Source of the DNA: Methylorubrum rhodinum
GTDB lineage: Bacteria > Pseudomonadota > Alphaproteobacteria > Rhizobiales > Beijerinckiaceae
Direction: 5' to 3'
Assembly: GCF_014199935.1 (NCBI RefSeq)
Contig: NZ_JACHOP010000005.1
Span: 244,045 to 308,044 of the forward strand
Length of the DNA stretch: 64,000 nt
Numbering within the stretch: position 1 is the first letter of the stretch; each line of letters begins with the position of its first letter. This document shows positions 1 through 7,295 of the stretch, piece by piece. Below the pieces are notes generated by a model. It was not told where the DNA came from. It saw nothing but the letters and a program-made list of their open reading frames with translations, and did not search any database. The position numbers and the translations under genes were made by a program.

Positions 1-20
1 TCAGCGAGAGCCGCTGCACC

Positions 21-243
21 AAAACCCTCCCCCCACCCAATCTCGGGCTTGCCCGAGATTGGTCACCATCTGCCCAAGTCGGGCAGGCCCGACTTGGGTG
101 GGGGAGGGTGCCTGCGGAGCGGGCGGGTGAGAGGACCGACAGTGCCGCTTGGCCGCCCTCTGTCGGCCATCTCCGGAAGCGGGGTTTCCCCTCTCCCGAC
201 CCCCTTCGGGGGCCACCCTCCCCCGCATAGGGGGGAGGGGGTT
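21..243. repeat. REPIN-like palindromic element, family A, enlarged copy
   Basis: This fills most of the first 300 bases, where no gene is seen. Two arms in inverted orientation (CCCTCCCC...GGGGGAGGG on the left, CCACCCTCCCCC...GGGGGAGGGG on the right) surround a variable core. The same arms occur at 3719-3875 and 8778-8947 in the same orientation. This copy carries extra nested palindromes near 41-110 (AATCTCGGGC/GCCCGAGATT and CCCAAGTCGGG/CCCGACTTGGG), so it looks composite. It lies downstream of the MxaD-like gene. The REPIN label rests on architecture; no RAYT transposase is visible in the window. Confidence 0.8.
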
Positions 244-301
244 GGCGGCGCGCTTGTCCGAGCAACATCATCGAGCGCGCCGCCTGCATCATCGTGAAAA
301 C

Positions 302-832
302 CTACGAACCCTTCTCGGCCTTGGCCTTCACGTTTTCCAGGCTCGCCTTGTAGAGGCCGAGCACGGCCTTCTTCGAGGCCTCGTCGTTGAGGTCCGGCGG
401 CGGATCGTTGTTCATGTAGCCGCGGTAGAACGCGCCCTTCCAGGTCAGCTTGGTCTTTGAGCCGTCGCCCTCGACCTCGACGGTGGAGGAATAGTCGTTC
501 ACCGGCAGGGTCTTCACGTCGACCTTGGTGATCCGGTACATGTAGGTCTTCTTCTCGGCGTCGTACTTGGCGAGCTCTTCCTCGACCGTGGCGCCGCCCT
601 TGAGGGTCAGCGTGCGGGTCGCCTTGACCTCGTTGCCGCCCTTGCCCTCGGTCTTCTCGACGACCGGGATCCAGCTGCCGTCCTGGAAATTGCCGACGAT
701 GGCCCAAACCTTGTCGGCCGGGGCGTTGATCTCGATCGACTCCGAGACCTTCTGGCGGGACGGGCCGTGGGCCTGGGCCGCGAAGGTCACCGTGGCGAGC
801 GCCGCGACTGCGGCGAGCGTCTTGAATCGCAT
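302..832 (-). CDS. MxaD-like SRPBCC-fold periplasmic protein
   Basis: A 176-residue protein with a clear N-terminal signal peptide (MRFKTLAAVAALATVTFAAQA) and an SRPBCC/polyketide-cyclase-like body starting at the typical SESIEINAPADKVWAIVGNF stretch. MxaD of methylotrophs is a periplasmic protein of this size thought to help methanol dehydrogenase interact with cytochrome cL. The start at 832 has a purine-rich AGGAG ribosome site just upstream on the minus strand and gives the signal peptide. It stands beside methanofuran/methanopterin genes, which fits a C1-metabolism role, but no mxaF or xoxF gene is in the window. It may therefore be an MxaD paralogue and not MxaD itself. Confidence 0.75.
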   Translation of the reverse strand: MRFKTLAAVAALATVTFAAQAHGPSRQKVSESIEINAPADKVWAIVGNFQDGSWIPVVEKTEGKGGNEVKATRTLTLKGGATVEEELAKYDAEKKTYMYRITKVDVKTLPVNDYSSTVEVEGDGSKTKLTWKGAFYRGYMNNDPPPDLNDEASKKAVLGLYKASLENVKAKAEKGS

Positions 833-998
833 TCTCTTCTTCTCCTCCCGTGGGGCGCTGCCGGAGGGCGGCGCCGCGTCACCCCTCAGTCGATGCGTTC
901 CCACACATCGCCCGCGGCGTCGACTTGGCCAGAGGGCCCGAGCCTCCGCTCACGAAAAATTTGTGGCCGAGCCGGCTGCGATCCGCCTTTTCCGACCG

Positions 999-1583
999 TC
1001 ATGAGGCCGGCAGGACCCGCTCGCTGCGCCCGAGCGCGGCCGCGACCTTGTCCTCGATCCAGTCCCAGGCCTCGCGCTCGGGCGGACCGGCGGTCTTCTG
1101 GATGGCGATGGCGTGGTAGGCCATCTCCGTCAGGATCTTGTCCGGCTCCAGCATGTGCAGCCGGGTCGAGAGGATCGCGGCCTCGATCACGGCCGCTTGC
1201 GCCCGGTTGTAGCCGATGAACGGCACGTGGCTCTGCGCATGGACCATGCGACCGCGGTAGCGCGGGCGGGTCTCGTCGTCCTCGATTCCCGCCACCTCGA
1301 ACTCGGCATGGCCGAAGCAGTCCGCGAGCCGCTTGCCGGGGATTTTTTCACAGTCGACGACAGGCCAGTCGCGGCGACCCGTGACCACGCCGGCGATCAC
1401 CCGCACGTCGCTGGGGGCCGAGGCGCAGAAATAGGGCCGCTCGGTCAGGTTGGCGATGGTCGGCGAGGGCCGGAACGGGGCGAGCACGAAATCCTCGCCC
1501 TCGCGGATCAGGCCGAACGGCACGAGGTGCATCGCGCCGTCCGCCGAGAGGGTGGTGACGACGGTCTCCAGGATCAGCGGCAT
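999..1583 (-). CDS. DUF447 family protein of the methanopterin-linked C1 gene set
   Basis: A 194-residue protein beginning MPLILETVVTTLSADG, typical of the DUF447 family (flavin-reductase-like split-barrel proteins found in methanogens and in methylotrophs that use tetrahydromethanopterin). The biochemical role is unknown; it co-occurs with methanopterin/methanofuran biosynthesis. The start at 1583 lies only 4 bases past the stop of the upstream dihydropteroate-synthase-like gene, so translation is probably coupled. It is the last gene of the operon formed with the genes up to 4597. An upstream in-frame start would run into the preceding gene and was rejected. Confidence 0.8.
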   Translation of the reverse strand: MPLILETVVTTLSADGAMHLVPFGLIREGEDFVLAPFRPSPTIANLTERPYFCASAPSDVRVIAGVVTGRRDWPVVDCEKIPGKRLADCFGHAEFEVAGIEDDETRPRYRGRMVHAQSHVPFIGYNRAQAAVIEAAILSTRLHMLEPDKILTEMAYHAIAIQKTAGPPEREAWDWIEDKVAAALGRSERVLPAS

Positions 1584-1587
1584 CGGC

Positions 1588-3165
1588 TCACCCCCGCTCC
1601 TCGTCCGGCACCAGCCGGCCGCAGACGATGCGCGCAGCCTTCGGCTCGCTGAGCGTGTCGCGGGCTTCCTCCGAGCCACGGCCGGACTCGGTCTGCGGCC
1701 CGGCGGCATCCTGTTCGGCTGGGATCGCCGCCGCGCGGGCGGCCTCCGGCGCCTCGGGGCCGCTGTGGCGCGTATGCGCCGCCTTCTTCGTCGGGCCGGC
1801 CTGCTTGAAGGCGGTGGTGTCCTGCTGGTCGCGGTCGGCGGCGCAGCCCCAGTCGAGCGGCTCGTCCTGCACGTAGCGTTTTCCGAGGCGGAACGCGGTC
1901 TCGGCCTTGGTCAGCTCGCCCCCGAGATAGAAGGCGTGGGCGCCGTCGCTTTCCACGCTCAGATCGGGGAAGAAGGCCATCGCGTCGGTGCCGGTCTTGT
2001 GAATGTCGCGGTTGAAGACGTGGATGCCGTCCTCGGCCACCGCGATGCGGTAGTTCGGATCGCGCACGTCGGCGGCCTGCGCCGCGATCTCGTCCGGGGT
2101 CTGCACGAAGGGGCGCTTGTCGTGAAGTGCCAGTAGCTCCCGGCCGTAGCCCTTGGGCAGGGCCGCATCGGCCTTGGCCGCGTACATCACCCGGCGGGCC
2201 GCGTCGTGCTCCTCGACGGTGCGGCGGGTGTGGTTCGAGACCTGCACGATCAGCACGTTGCCGATGGCGAGTTCCGAGCACATGCCGACGAGGAGCGCGG
2301 TGACGCCGAGGCTGTCGGCCTCGGTGAGTTCGGTGAGGTTGCCGGTGCCCATCATCATCGCGATGTCGGGCCAGCGGGCGCGGGTGTCGCGGTAGCGGGC
2401 GATGGAATCGACGAAGCCGAAATGGATCGGCTCGAGGATCGGGTCGGCCAGGAACGGTTTCCCGGCCTTCACCATCCGCTCGATGGCGCGGTCGAGCGAG
2501 GGCAGGTCGTCGGGGCGCATCGGCACGAGGACGGGCACCGCGTCGGTCTCGAAGGCGAGGTCCAGCGTCTCCTCGTTGAGGCTGAGCAGGAAGTCGGCCC
2601 CGGCCCTGGCACCGCGGGTGAGTTCGTCGAGGGAGAAGGAATCGACGCTGACCTTGAGCCCCGCCGCCTTGAGGCCGCGCACGCTCTCTTCGAGATGCGG
2701 AAAGTCGGTGTCGGGCAGCCCGCCGAGATCGATCACGTCCGCGCCCTTGGCCGCCAACTCCAGGCCCTTTGCGACGATCTCGTCCGGCGTCATCTTCGAG
2801 GCATCGACGATCTCGGAGAAGATGCGCAGATCGTGGCGCGAGAGATCGACCTTGCGGGCGGTGAGCCCGAGATAGGCCGGCAGATCGACCACCTCGTCCG
2901 GCCCCCGCTCCACCGGCAGGCCGAAATGCTCTGCCAGTGCCTGCGGGTTCGCCCGGCAGCGGCCGGGCAGGACGATGCGGGTCGCACCCTCGGGCATTTT
3001 CACGCGGCGCTTGATGATCTCCTCGGTCATCAGCGCGGCGACCTTCACGCCGGCATCCGCGATCGACCAGACGTAGCGCTCGCCCGGCAGGCTCGCGGCG
3101 ACCTTTTCGAGCCGGGCATGGGCCAGTTTGCCGGTGATGAAGACGAGATGTTCGGGCGCGCTCAT
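1588..3165 (-). CDS. Dihydropteroate synthase-related protein, methanopterin pathway type
   Basis: A 525-residue protein. An N-terminal domain of about 130 residues (DUF6513-like) is followed by a TIM-barrel resembling pterin-binding/dihydropteroate synthase proteins: the stretch around residues 140-150 reads GADVIDLGGLPDT, then VSVDSF and a glycine-rich MMMGTGNLTEL loop. This archaeal-like type is found with the H4MPT genes of methylotrophs and probably acts in making the pterin cofactor or a related step; the exact reaction is not shown by sequence. The last 80 or so residues are Ala/Glu/Pro-rich and look disordered. The start overlaps the stop of the upstream kinase by ATGA, indicating translational coupling. 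Confidence 0.8.
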   Translation of the reverse strand: MSAPEHLVFITGKLAHARLEKVAASLPGERYVWSIADAGVKVAALMTEEIIKRRVKMPEGATRIVLPGRCRANPQALAEHFGLPVERGPDEVVDLPAYLGLTARKVDLSRHDLRIFSEIVDASKMTPDEIVAKGLELAAKGADVIDLGGLPDTDFPHLEESVRGLKAAGLKVSVDSFSLDELTRGARAGADFLLSLNEETLDLAFETDAVPVLVPMRPDDLPSLDRAIERMVKAGKPFLADPILEPIHFGFVDSIARYRDTRARWPDIAMMMGTGNLTELTEADSLGVTALLVGMCSELAIGNVLIVQVSNHTRRTVEEHDAARRVMYAAKADAALPKGYGRELLALHDKRPFVQTPDEIAAQAADVRDPNYRIAVAEDGIHVFNRDIHKTGTDAMAFFPDLSVESDGAHAFYLGGELTKAETAFRLGKRYVQDEPLDWGCAADRDQQDTTAFKQAGPTKKAAHTRHSGPEAPEAARAAAIPAEQDAAGPQTESGRGSEEARDTLSEPKAARIVCGRLVPDEERG

Positions 3166-3896
3166 GCGGCCTCACTGACGGAGTCGGGGCCGCGCACCAC
3201 GATCTGGCCGGGATAGAGGGCGGCGAAAAGCGGGAAGGCCGCGTCCACGAGGCCGAGCGCGGCGAGCGCTTCCGGGTCGGTGGTGGGCACGGGCGCGGAT
3301 TTTTCCAGGATGCAGCGGCCTGCGCCGAGGCGGGTCGCGAGCCAGAGCGCGAGGCTGTCGGAGGTGATGTCCCAGCTCTCCGGGATGTCCGGGCAACCGG
3401 CCTTCAGCGCGGCCGGGTCCCAGACGATCGCGCGGCCTTGGGCGAGGGCCTCAGCCACGGCCTCCACGCTGGCGGCGATGGCGAGGCGCGGTTCGAGACT
3501 GCAAAACACCTCGGCCATGCGGCCCATGGCGTCGAGGGCGAGGCGGTGGGCCAGCGCGTCGTCGAAGCCCAGCGCCGTCTGGGCGGTCCGTACCGCGTCG
3601 GCGAAGGGGCCGCCGCCGGGGACGATGGCGACGCTGTCCTCGGCGCAACGAGCGAGAACAGCGCACAGGCGGGCGCGGTCGGAAACGAGGCTGCCGCCGA
3701 CCTTGACCACGCGCCAATCCCTCCCCCCTCCGCGGGGGAGGGTGCCTGCGGAGCAGGCGGGAGAGGGGAGCGACGGTGCCGCTTGGCTGCGGTCGAAGGC
3801 GAGTTCTCCGGAAGCGTCGCTCCCCTCTCCCGACTCCCTTCGGGGGCCACCCTCTCCCGCGGAGGGGGGAGGGGATTTGGCGTCGCGCCCGTTCAT
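3162..3896 (-). CDS. mfnE: Amino-acid-kinase-fold protein of methylofuran biosynthesis (MfnE-like), N-terminus enlarged by a repeat
   Basis: The kinase domain (DWRVVKVGGSLVSDRARL, then IVPGGGPFADAVR, and LEKSAPVPTTDP near the C-terminus) is that of the small archaeal-like aspartokinase/uridylate-kinase family. In methanogens the MfnE member phosphorylates the aminomethylfuran phosphate intermediate of methanofuran. It directly follows mfnB with a TGATG overlap, which fixes the start at 3896. Between MNGRD and DWRVV lie about 50 residues rich in Pro, Gly, Ser and Arg that are encoded by a complete family A repeat in frame. Homologues would be expected to begin close to the DWRVVKVGG segment. 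Function is by family and neighbour; the exact substrate in this organism is inferred. Confidence 0.72.
   Translation of the reverse strand: MNGRDAKSPPPSAGEGGPRRESGEGSDASGELAFDRSQAAPSLPSPACSAGTLPRGGGRDWRVVKVGGSLVSDRARLCAVLARCAEDSVAIVPGGGPFADAVRTAQTALGFDDALAHRLALDAMGRMAEVFCSLEPRLAIAASVEAVAEALAQGRAIVWDPAALKAGCPDIPESWDITSDSLALWLATRLGAGRCILEKSAPVPTTDPEALAALGLVDAAFPLFAALYPGQIVVRGPDSVSEAA
3719..3875. repeat. REPIN-like element, family A, inside a coding sequence
   Basis: Inverted arms CTCCCCCCTCCGCGGGGGAG (left) and CCACCCTCTCCCGCGGAGGG (right) flank a variable core; inner arms AGAGGGGAGCGACGG and CGTCGCTCCCCTCT are also complementary. The element has the same orientation as the copies at 21-243 and 8778-8947. 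It lies wholly within the 5' part of the kinase gene and keeps the frame open, so it is translated into a low-complexity N-terminal extension. Confidence 0.85.
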
Positions 3897-4597
3897 CACG
3901 CGGCGTCGGCGCGGCGCGGCATCCGCAAAGCGGCGACGGCCTCGGCGATGCGAGCCTCTTCCAAATCCTGGCGCCGGTCGCCGCCGCGGCAGAGACCGCC
4001 GCGGAAGCCGAGATAGTCGGGGCCGAGCGCGGCGAGCGCCGGAATGTCGGCCAGTCGCAGGGAGCCGGCGAGCCCGCTCATCAGCCCGGAGCCGCGGCAG
4101 GCGGCGACGAAGGCGGAGAGTTTTGCCGCCGGCAGGATGTCGCGCAGGCCGGTGCCGCTTTTGCCCCGCGTGTCGATCATCGCGCCGGAAAACCCCGCCG
4201 CCGCGAGACGCGCCGGAAGATCGGCCCCATCGAAGGAATCCTCGGCGAAGACGACGCCGATCAGCCGGCCCGGCGCCGCGGCGGCGGCTTCCGTGAGCGC
4301 GGCGTCGGACGCAGATCCGACCGCGATCTTGATCCAGCGCGGGCCCGCAACCGCCATCGCGGCGACCGCGCTCGCGAGGTTGGTCCCCGTGCCGTCGCCC
4401 GCGACCGCGCTGGTGATCGCCCGCCCGTCGATCGCCGCGACGATTTCTTGAACCTTCGCGGCTGGCAGCGCGCCCAAGGCGCCCCGCTCGGGATCCTTGG
4501 CATCGATCAAATCGGCGCCTGCGCGCAGCGCGACGCGCGCTTCCGCGGCATCGCGGACGCTGACGAGGAGCCGGACGGGGGGGGACACCTGGGACAC
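3896..4597 (-). CDS. mfnB: (5-formylfuran-3-yl)methyl phosphate synthase (DUF556)
   Basis: A 233-residue TIM-barrel protein of the MfnB family, which condenses two glyceraldehyde-3-phosphate molecules into the furan precursor of methanofuran/methylofuran. Lysines expected for the Schiff base and general base are present (K34 in DLIDAKDPERGALG, K90 in RWIKIAVG), as are D142 and K146 in MIDTRGKSGTG. The length matches the family (about 235). The start is a GTG at 4597. This is the first gene of a coupled operon with the kinase, the DHPS-like gene and the DUF447 gene. The product would feed the formyltransferase/hydrolase branch of C1 oxidation. Confidence 0.88.
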   Translation of the reverse strand: MSQVSPPVRLLVSVRDAAEARVALRAGADLIDAKDPERGALGALPAAKVQEIVAAIDGRAITSAVAGDGTGTNLASAVAAMAVAGPRWIKIAVGSASDAALTEAAAAAPGRLIGVVFAEDSFDGADLPARLAAAGFSGAMIDTRGKSGTGLRDILPAAKLSAFVAACRGSGLMSGLAGSLRLADIPALAALGPDYLGFRGGLCRGGDRRQDLEEARIAEAVAALRMPRRADAA

Positions 4598-4670
4598 GGG
4601 AACGCTTAAACGCTCGGACGGGGCGCCTGCGCAAGTCCTCGCGCGAGCATGCCGGGATCGCCGAGAGGCG

Positions 4671-5207
4671 TTACGAGCGGCCCGGCAGCGGCTCGGCCAG
4701 CAGGCGGTTCTTCACGATCCAGCGCGCGGCGTGGGACCAGTCGTCGTCGGTGTTGGCCCGGATCGTCACCTGGCCCTGCCTCACGACCTTGCCGCTCTCG
4801 GCCTCGCTGATGGTGACGACGAGGTTGAACAGCTGGTTGGAGCCCTTGTCGGCGAACGCCGTCACGGCGAGTTCGGCGCCCAGCGCCTTGGCGATGGGCG
4901 AGACGCAGCCGTTGCACTTGTAGAGCGGGCTCTCCTTGCGGATTTCCTCCGCCTGAGGCGCCAGATCGACGCTCTCGATCCCGGCCTTCTCGGTCAACTG
5001 CGCCTTCAGCACGTCGGTGACGAGGCCGAGCCGCTTCTGGTCGGCGGGGGCGGGCTTGCGGCCGTAGGCGAGCGTCGGGTCGTTCAGCTCGGCGGGGAAG
5101 ATCGCGGCCTTGCGCGCGCCCTCGGCCGAAGCGACGCCGCCAAGGAGCGGCAGCAGCGCGAGCGCCAGGGCGTGACGGCGGACGGCCGGGTGGGCGCGCA
5201 GTCTCAT
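4671..5207 (-). CDS. Exported DUF2380 domain protein
   Basis: A 178-residue protein with an Arg-rich n-region and hydrophobic signal segment (HALALALLPLLGGVASAEG). The body contains a CNGC pair (YKCNGCVSPIAKALGAE) and ends in a domain (ADKGSNQLFNLVVTISEAES) of the DUF2380 type, which resembles proteins that compute a periplasmic or lipoprotein-associated beta sandwich. It is divergent from the lutA-like gene, with 196 bases between the starts, and is commonly found beside this type of ABC cluster, so a role in the same system is likely. The start at 5207 was chosen because it gives a signal peptide; a longer reading frame upstream has no such feature. Confidence 0.75.
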   Translation of the reverse strand: MRLRAHPAVRRHALALALLPLLGGVASAEGARKAAIFPAELNDPTLAYGRKPAPADQKRLGLVTDVLKAQLTEKAGIESVDLAPQAEEIRKESPLYKCNGCVSPIAKALGAELAVTAFADKGSNQLFNLVVTISEAESGKVVRQGQVTIRANTDDDWSHAARWIVKNRLLAEPLPGRS

Positions 5208-5403
5208 GAGGGGACAGCCTCGACGTCTCGTCGCGGCCTGAGGCGCCGCACGGCAAAATATCTCGGGCGGCCGGAGGATTTGGCAACGGCCCGCGCGCAT
5301 CGTCCCGGTCGGCTCACGCACTTGTTCGCCGGCCATGTCTTAGAAAAATCTTATGTTTTCGCCGTTGAGGCGGGGCGGGCAATGTTGCTAGCGTTGTGCC
5401 TGC
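5208..5403. promoter_or_regulatory. Divergent intergenic region between the DUF2380 gene and lutA-like gene
   Basis: This 196-base space separates two divergent starts and must carry both promoters. It includes the most A/T-rich patch of the neighbourhood (TTAGAAAAATCTTATGTTTT, 5340-5359). A TTGAGG hexamer follows at about 5364, but no convincing -10 partner could be read. In M. extorquens the lut genes respond to lanthanide; no operator could be identified here from sequence alone. Confidence 0.4.
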
Positions 5404-6636
5404 ATGCGCGTTTCCCCGTCTCTCCTCCTCGCCCTCGCGTTTCTCGCGGGAATCCCGGCCGCCCAGGCGCAGGAGCCGAAGGCGGCGACCGGCGAGCCGC
5501 CCCCCGCTCCGCCGCCGCAGGCCGGCGGCAACGACACGCATATCGCGATGATCTACCGGCCCGTCCCGGCCCCGTCCTCCTACGACGCGGAGGCCGAGCC
5601 CGAGGATCTCGGTGTGGCCGGCGCCCGCATGGCGGTGAAGGATAACAACACCACCGGCCGCTTCACCAAGCAGACCTACGCCCTCGACGAGGTGGCCCTC
5701 GAACCGGGACAGGACGCGGTCGCGGCCGCGAAGGACCTGGCGGCCAAGGGCGTGAAATACTTCGCCCTGACGCTCCCGGCGGAAGAGGTGCTGGCGGTGG
5801 CCGACGCCCTGAAGGAGGGGGATGCGGTGGTCCTCAACGCGGGCGCCCCCGACGACCGCCTGCGCGGGGCCGATTGCCGGGCCAACGTGTTCCACACGAT
5901 CCCGAGCCGCGCCATGCAGACCGACGCGCTGGCGCAGTACATGACGCTGATGCGCTGGCGTAAGATTTTTCTGATCGTCGGCCCGACCGAGCGCGACAAG
6001 GCCTATGCCGACGCGCTGAAGAACTCGGCGAAGAAATTCGGGCTCAAGATCACGGCGGAAAAACCCTGGACCTTCGGCCCGCTGGCCAAGGCGCGGGGCG
6101 ACACGCCGACCCGGGCCGAGGCGATGGTGTTCACCCGCGGTCTCGACTACGACATGGCGGTGGTCGCCGACGAGGAGGGCGACTGGGGCGACTACGTCCC
6201 GTTCCGCACCGTCGATCCGCGGCCGGTGGCCGGCACGCAGGGGCTGATCGCCACGACGTGGCACCCGACGCTGGAGACCTGGGGCGCGGCCCAGGCGCAG
6301 AACCGCTTCCGCCGCCAGACCGGCCGTCTGATGAAGCCCCTCGATTACCAGGCCTGGGCGGCGATCCGCACCGTGGGTGAGGCGGCCACGCAGAAGAAGA
6401 CCACGGATATCGGCGTGATCCGCCCCTACCTGACGACGCCGGAATTCTCGCTGCCGGCCTACAAGGGCGTCTCGCTCACCTACCGCCCCTGGGACCACCA
6501 GCTGCGCCAGCCGATCATCGTGGTGCAGCCCAAGGCCATGGTCTCGGTAGCGCCCGAGCAGGGCTTCATCCACCAGCGCACGCCGCTCGACACGCTCGGC
6601 ACCGACGAGCCGGAGACGACGTGCAAGCTGAAGTGA
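5404..6636 (+). CDS. lutA: Periplasmic substrate-binding protein of a PQQ-associated/lanthanide ABC importer (LutA-like)
   Basis: A 410-residue exported protein: signal peptide (SLLLALAFLAGIPAAQAQ), a Pro/Ala-rich linker to about residue 42, then a two-lobed type 1 periplasmic-binding fold (IAMIYRPVPAPSSYDAEAEP, later FLIVGPTERDKAYADALK). It belongs to the binding-protein family that co-occurs with PQQ-dependent alcohol dehydrogenases. In M. extorquens the equivalent gene starts the lut cluster, required for lanthanide transport into the cytoplasm. The order here (binding protein, propeller, small exported proteins, ATPase, permease, exported protein) matches lutA to lutG. The lanthanide role is inferred from that match; a ligand other than lanthanide (for example an alcohol or aldehyde) was the older family assumption. 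Confidence 0.8.
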   Translation: MRVSPSLLLALAFLAGIPAAQAQEPKAATGEPPPAPPPQAGGNDTHIAMIYRPVPAPSSYDAEAEPEDLGVAGARMAVKDNNTTGRFTKQTYALDEVALEPGQDAVAAAKDLAAKGVKYFALTLPAEEVLAVADALKEGDAVVLNAGAPDDRLRGADCRANVFHTIPSRAMQTDALAQYMTLMRWRKIFLIVGPTERDKAYADALKNSAKKFGLKITAEKPWTFGPLAKARGDTPTRAEAMVFTRGLDYDMAVVADEEGDWGDYVPFRTVDPRPVAGTQGLIATTWHPTLETWGAAQAQNRFRRQTGRLMKPLDYQAWAAIRTVGEAATQKKTTDIGVIRPYLTTPEFSLPAYKGVSLTYRPWDHQLRQPIIVVQPKAMVSVAPEQGFIHQRTPLDTLGTDEPETTCKLK

Positions 6637-6705
6637 GCGCGCGGCTTGCCGCCAGCCGCCCACGCTCCTACCGTTCGGACATCGCAGATGAGGGCAGGAC
6701 CGTTC

Positions 6706-6945
6706 ATGCAACTCGCGGTGACCGTGCATCACGACGCGGCGTCGGGCGTCTGGTACGTCCACGATTCCGAGCTGCCGGGACTGCACGCCGAGGCGCCGAC
6801 GCTCGATGCCCTGGTGGCGATCATCGAGGATGTCGCGCCCGACCTGATCGAGACCAATCTGCCGCGCGGCGCCGACGGTGCCGTGCCGTCGCCCGAACTG
6901 CGGGTGCAGCACGTCGTCAGGGCCAAGCCCGCGCGCGCCGCCTAG
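6706..6945 (+). CDS. HicB-like/DUF1902 protein, putative antitoxin
   Basis: A 79-residue protein beginning MQLAVTVHHDAASGVWYVHD with the HicB-like pattern of a partial ribonuclease-H fold (SELPGLHAEAPTLDALVAII). Its stop is directly followed by the ATG of a HicA protein (TAGATG), so the two form a pair. HicB antitoxins bind HicA and often repress their own promoter. The alternative start at 6688 adds six residues. The pair sits between the lutA-like and beta-propeller genes on the same strand, an unusual place for a toxin-antitoxin unit. No DNA-binding domain is visible in this short form. Confidence 0.72.
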   Translation: MQLAVTVHHDAASGVWYVHDSELPGLHAEAPTLDALVAIIEDVAPDLIETNLPRGADGAVPSPELRVQHVVRAKPARAA

Positions 6946-7143
6946 ATGGGGGGCAACCTCTATCCCGAACTCGTGCATCTCTTGCGGGCGGCGGGGTGCC
7001 GGCTCGTGCGGCAGGGCAAGGGATCGCACGAAATCTGGCACAGCCCGATCACGAATCGTCGTTTCGCCGTGCCCCGTAACACCACCATGGCGCACACCGC
7101 CAACGCCATCCTGAAGGAAGCCGGGCTGGAGAAGGCGTTCTGA
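6946..7143 (+). CDS. hicA: HicA-like mRNA interferase toxin
   Basis: A 65-residue protein with the complete HicA double-stranded-RNA-binding-like fold: LYPELVHLLRAAGCRLVRQG, the conserved GKGSHEIWHSP loop holding the catalytic His, RRFAVPRN and a C-terminal TANAILKEAGL helix. HicA toxins cleave mRNA and are held by HicB. The gene follows its putative antitoxin with no gap. The order is antitoxin first, which is less common for hicAB but known for DUF1902 partners. No sign of truncation. The 152 bases between its stop and the propeller start could hold a separate promoter. Confidence 0.85.
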   Translation: MGGNLYPELVHLLRAAGCRLVRQGKGSHEIWHSPITNRRFAVPRNTTMAHTANAILKEAGLEKAF

Positions 7144-7295
7144 TCCGCCCCACGGTGTGGCAATCCACCACCCGGTCCGGGACGGTCCGGAAGCCGATTT
7201 TCCGTTTGTGCCGGGCGCCCTAGATGGCCATGTCGCCAGCACGAACACATCGAACCAAGGCGCAGCCAAGCGCCGGAACGACAGGGAGGAAGCCG

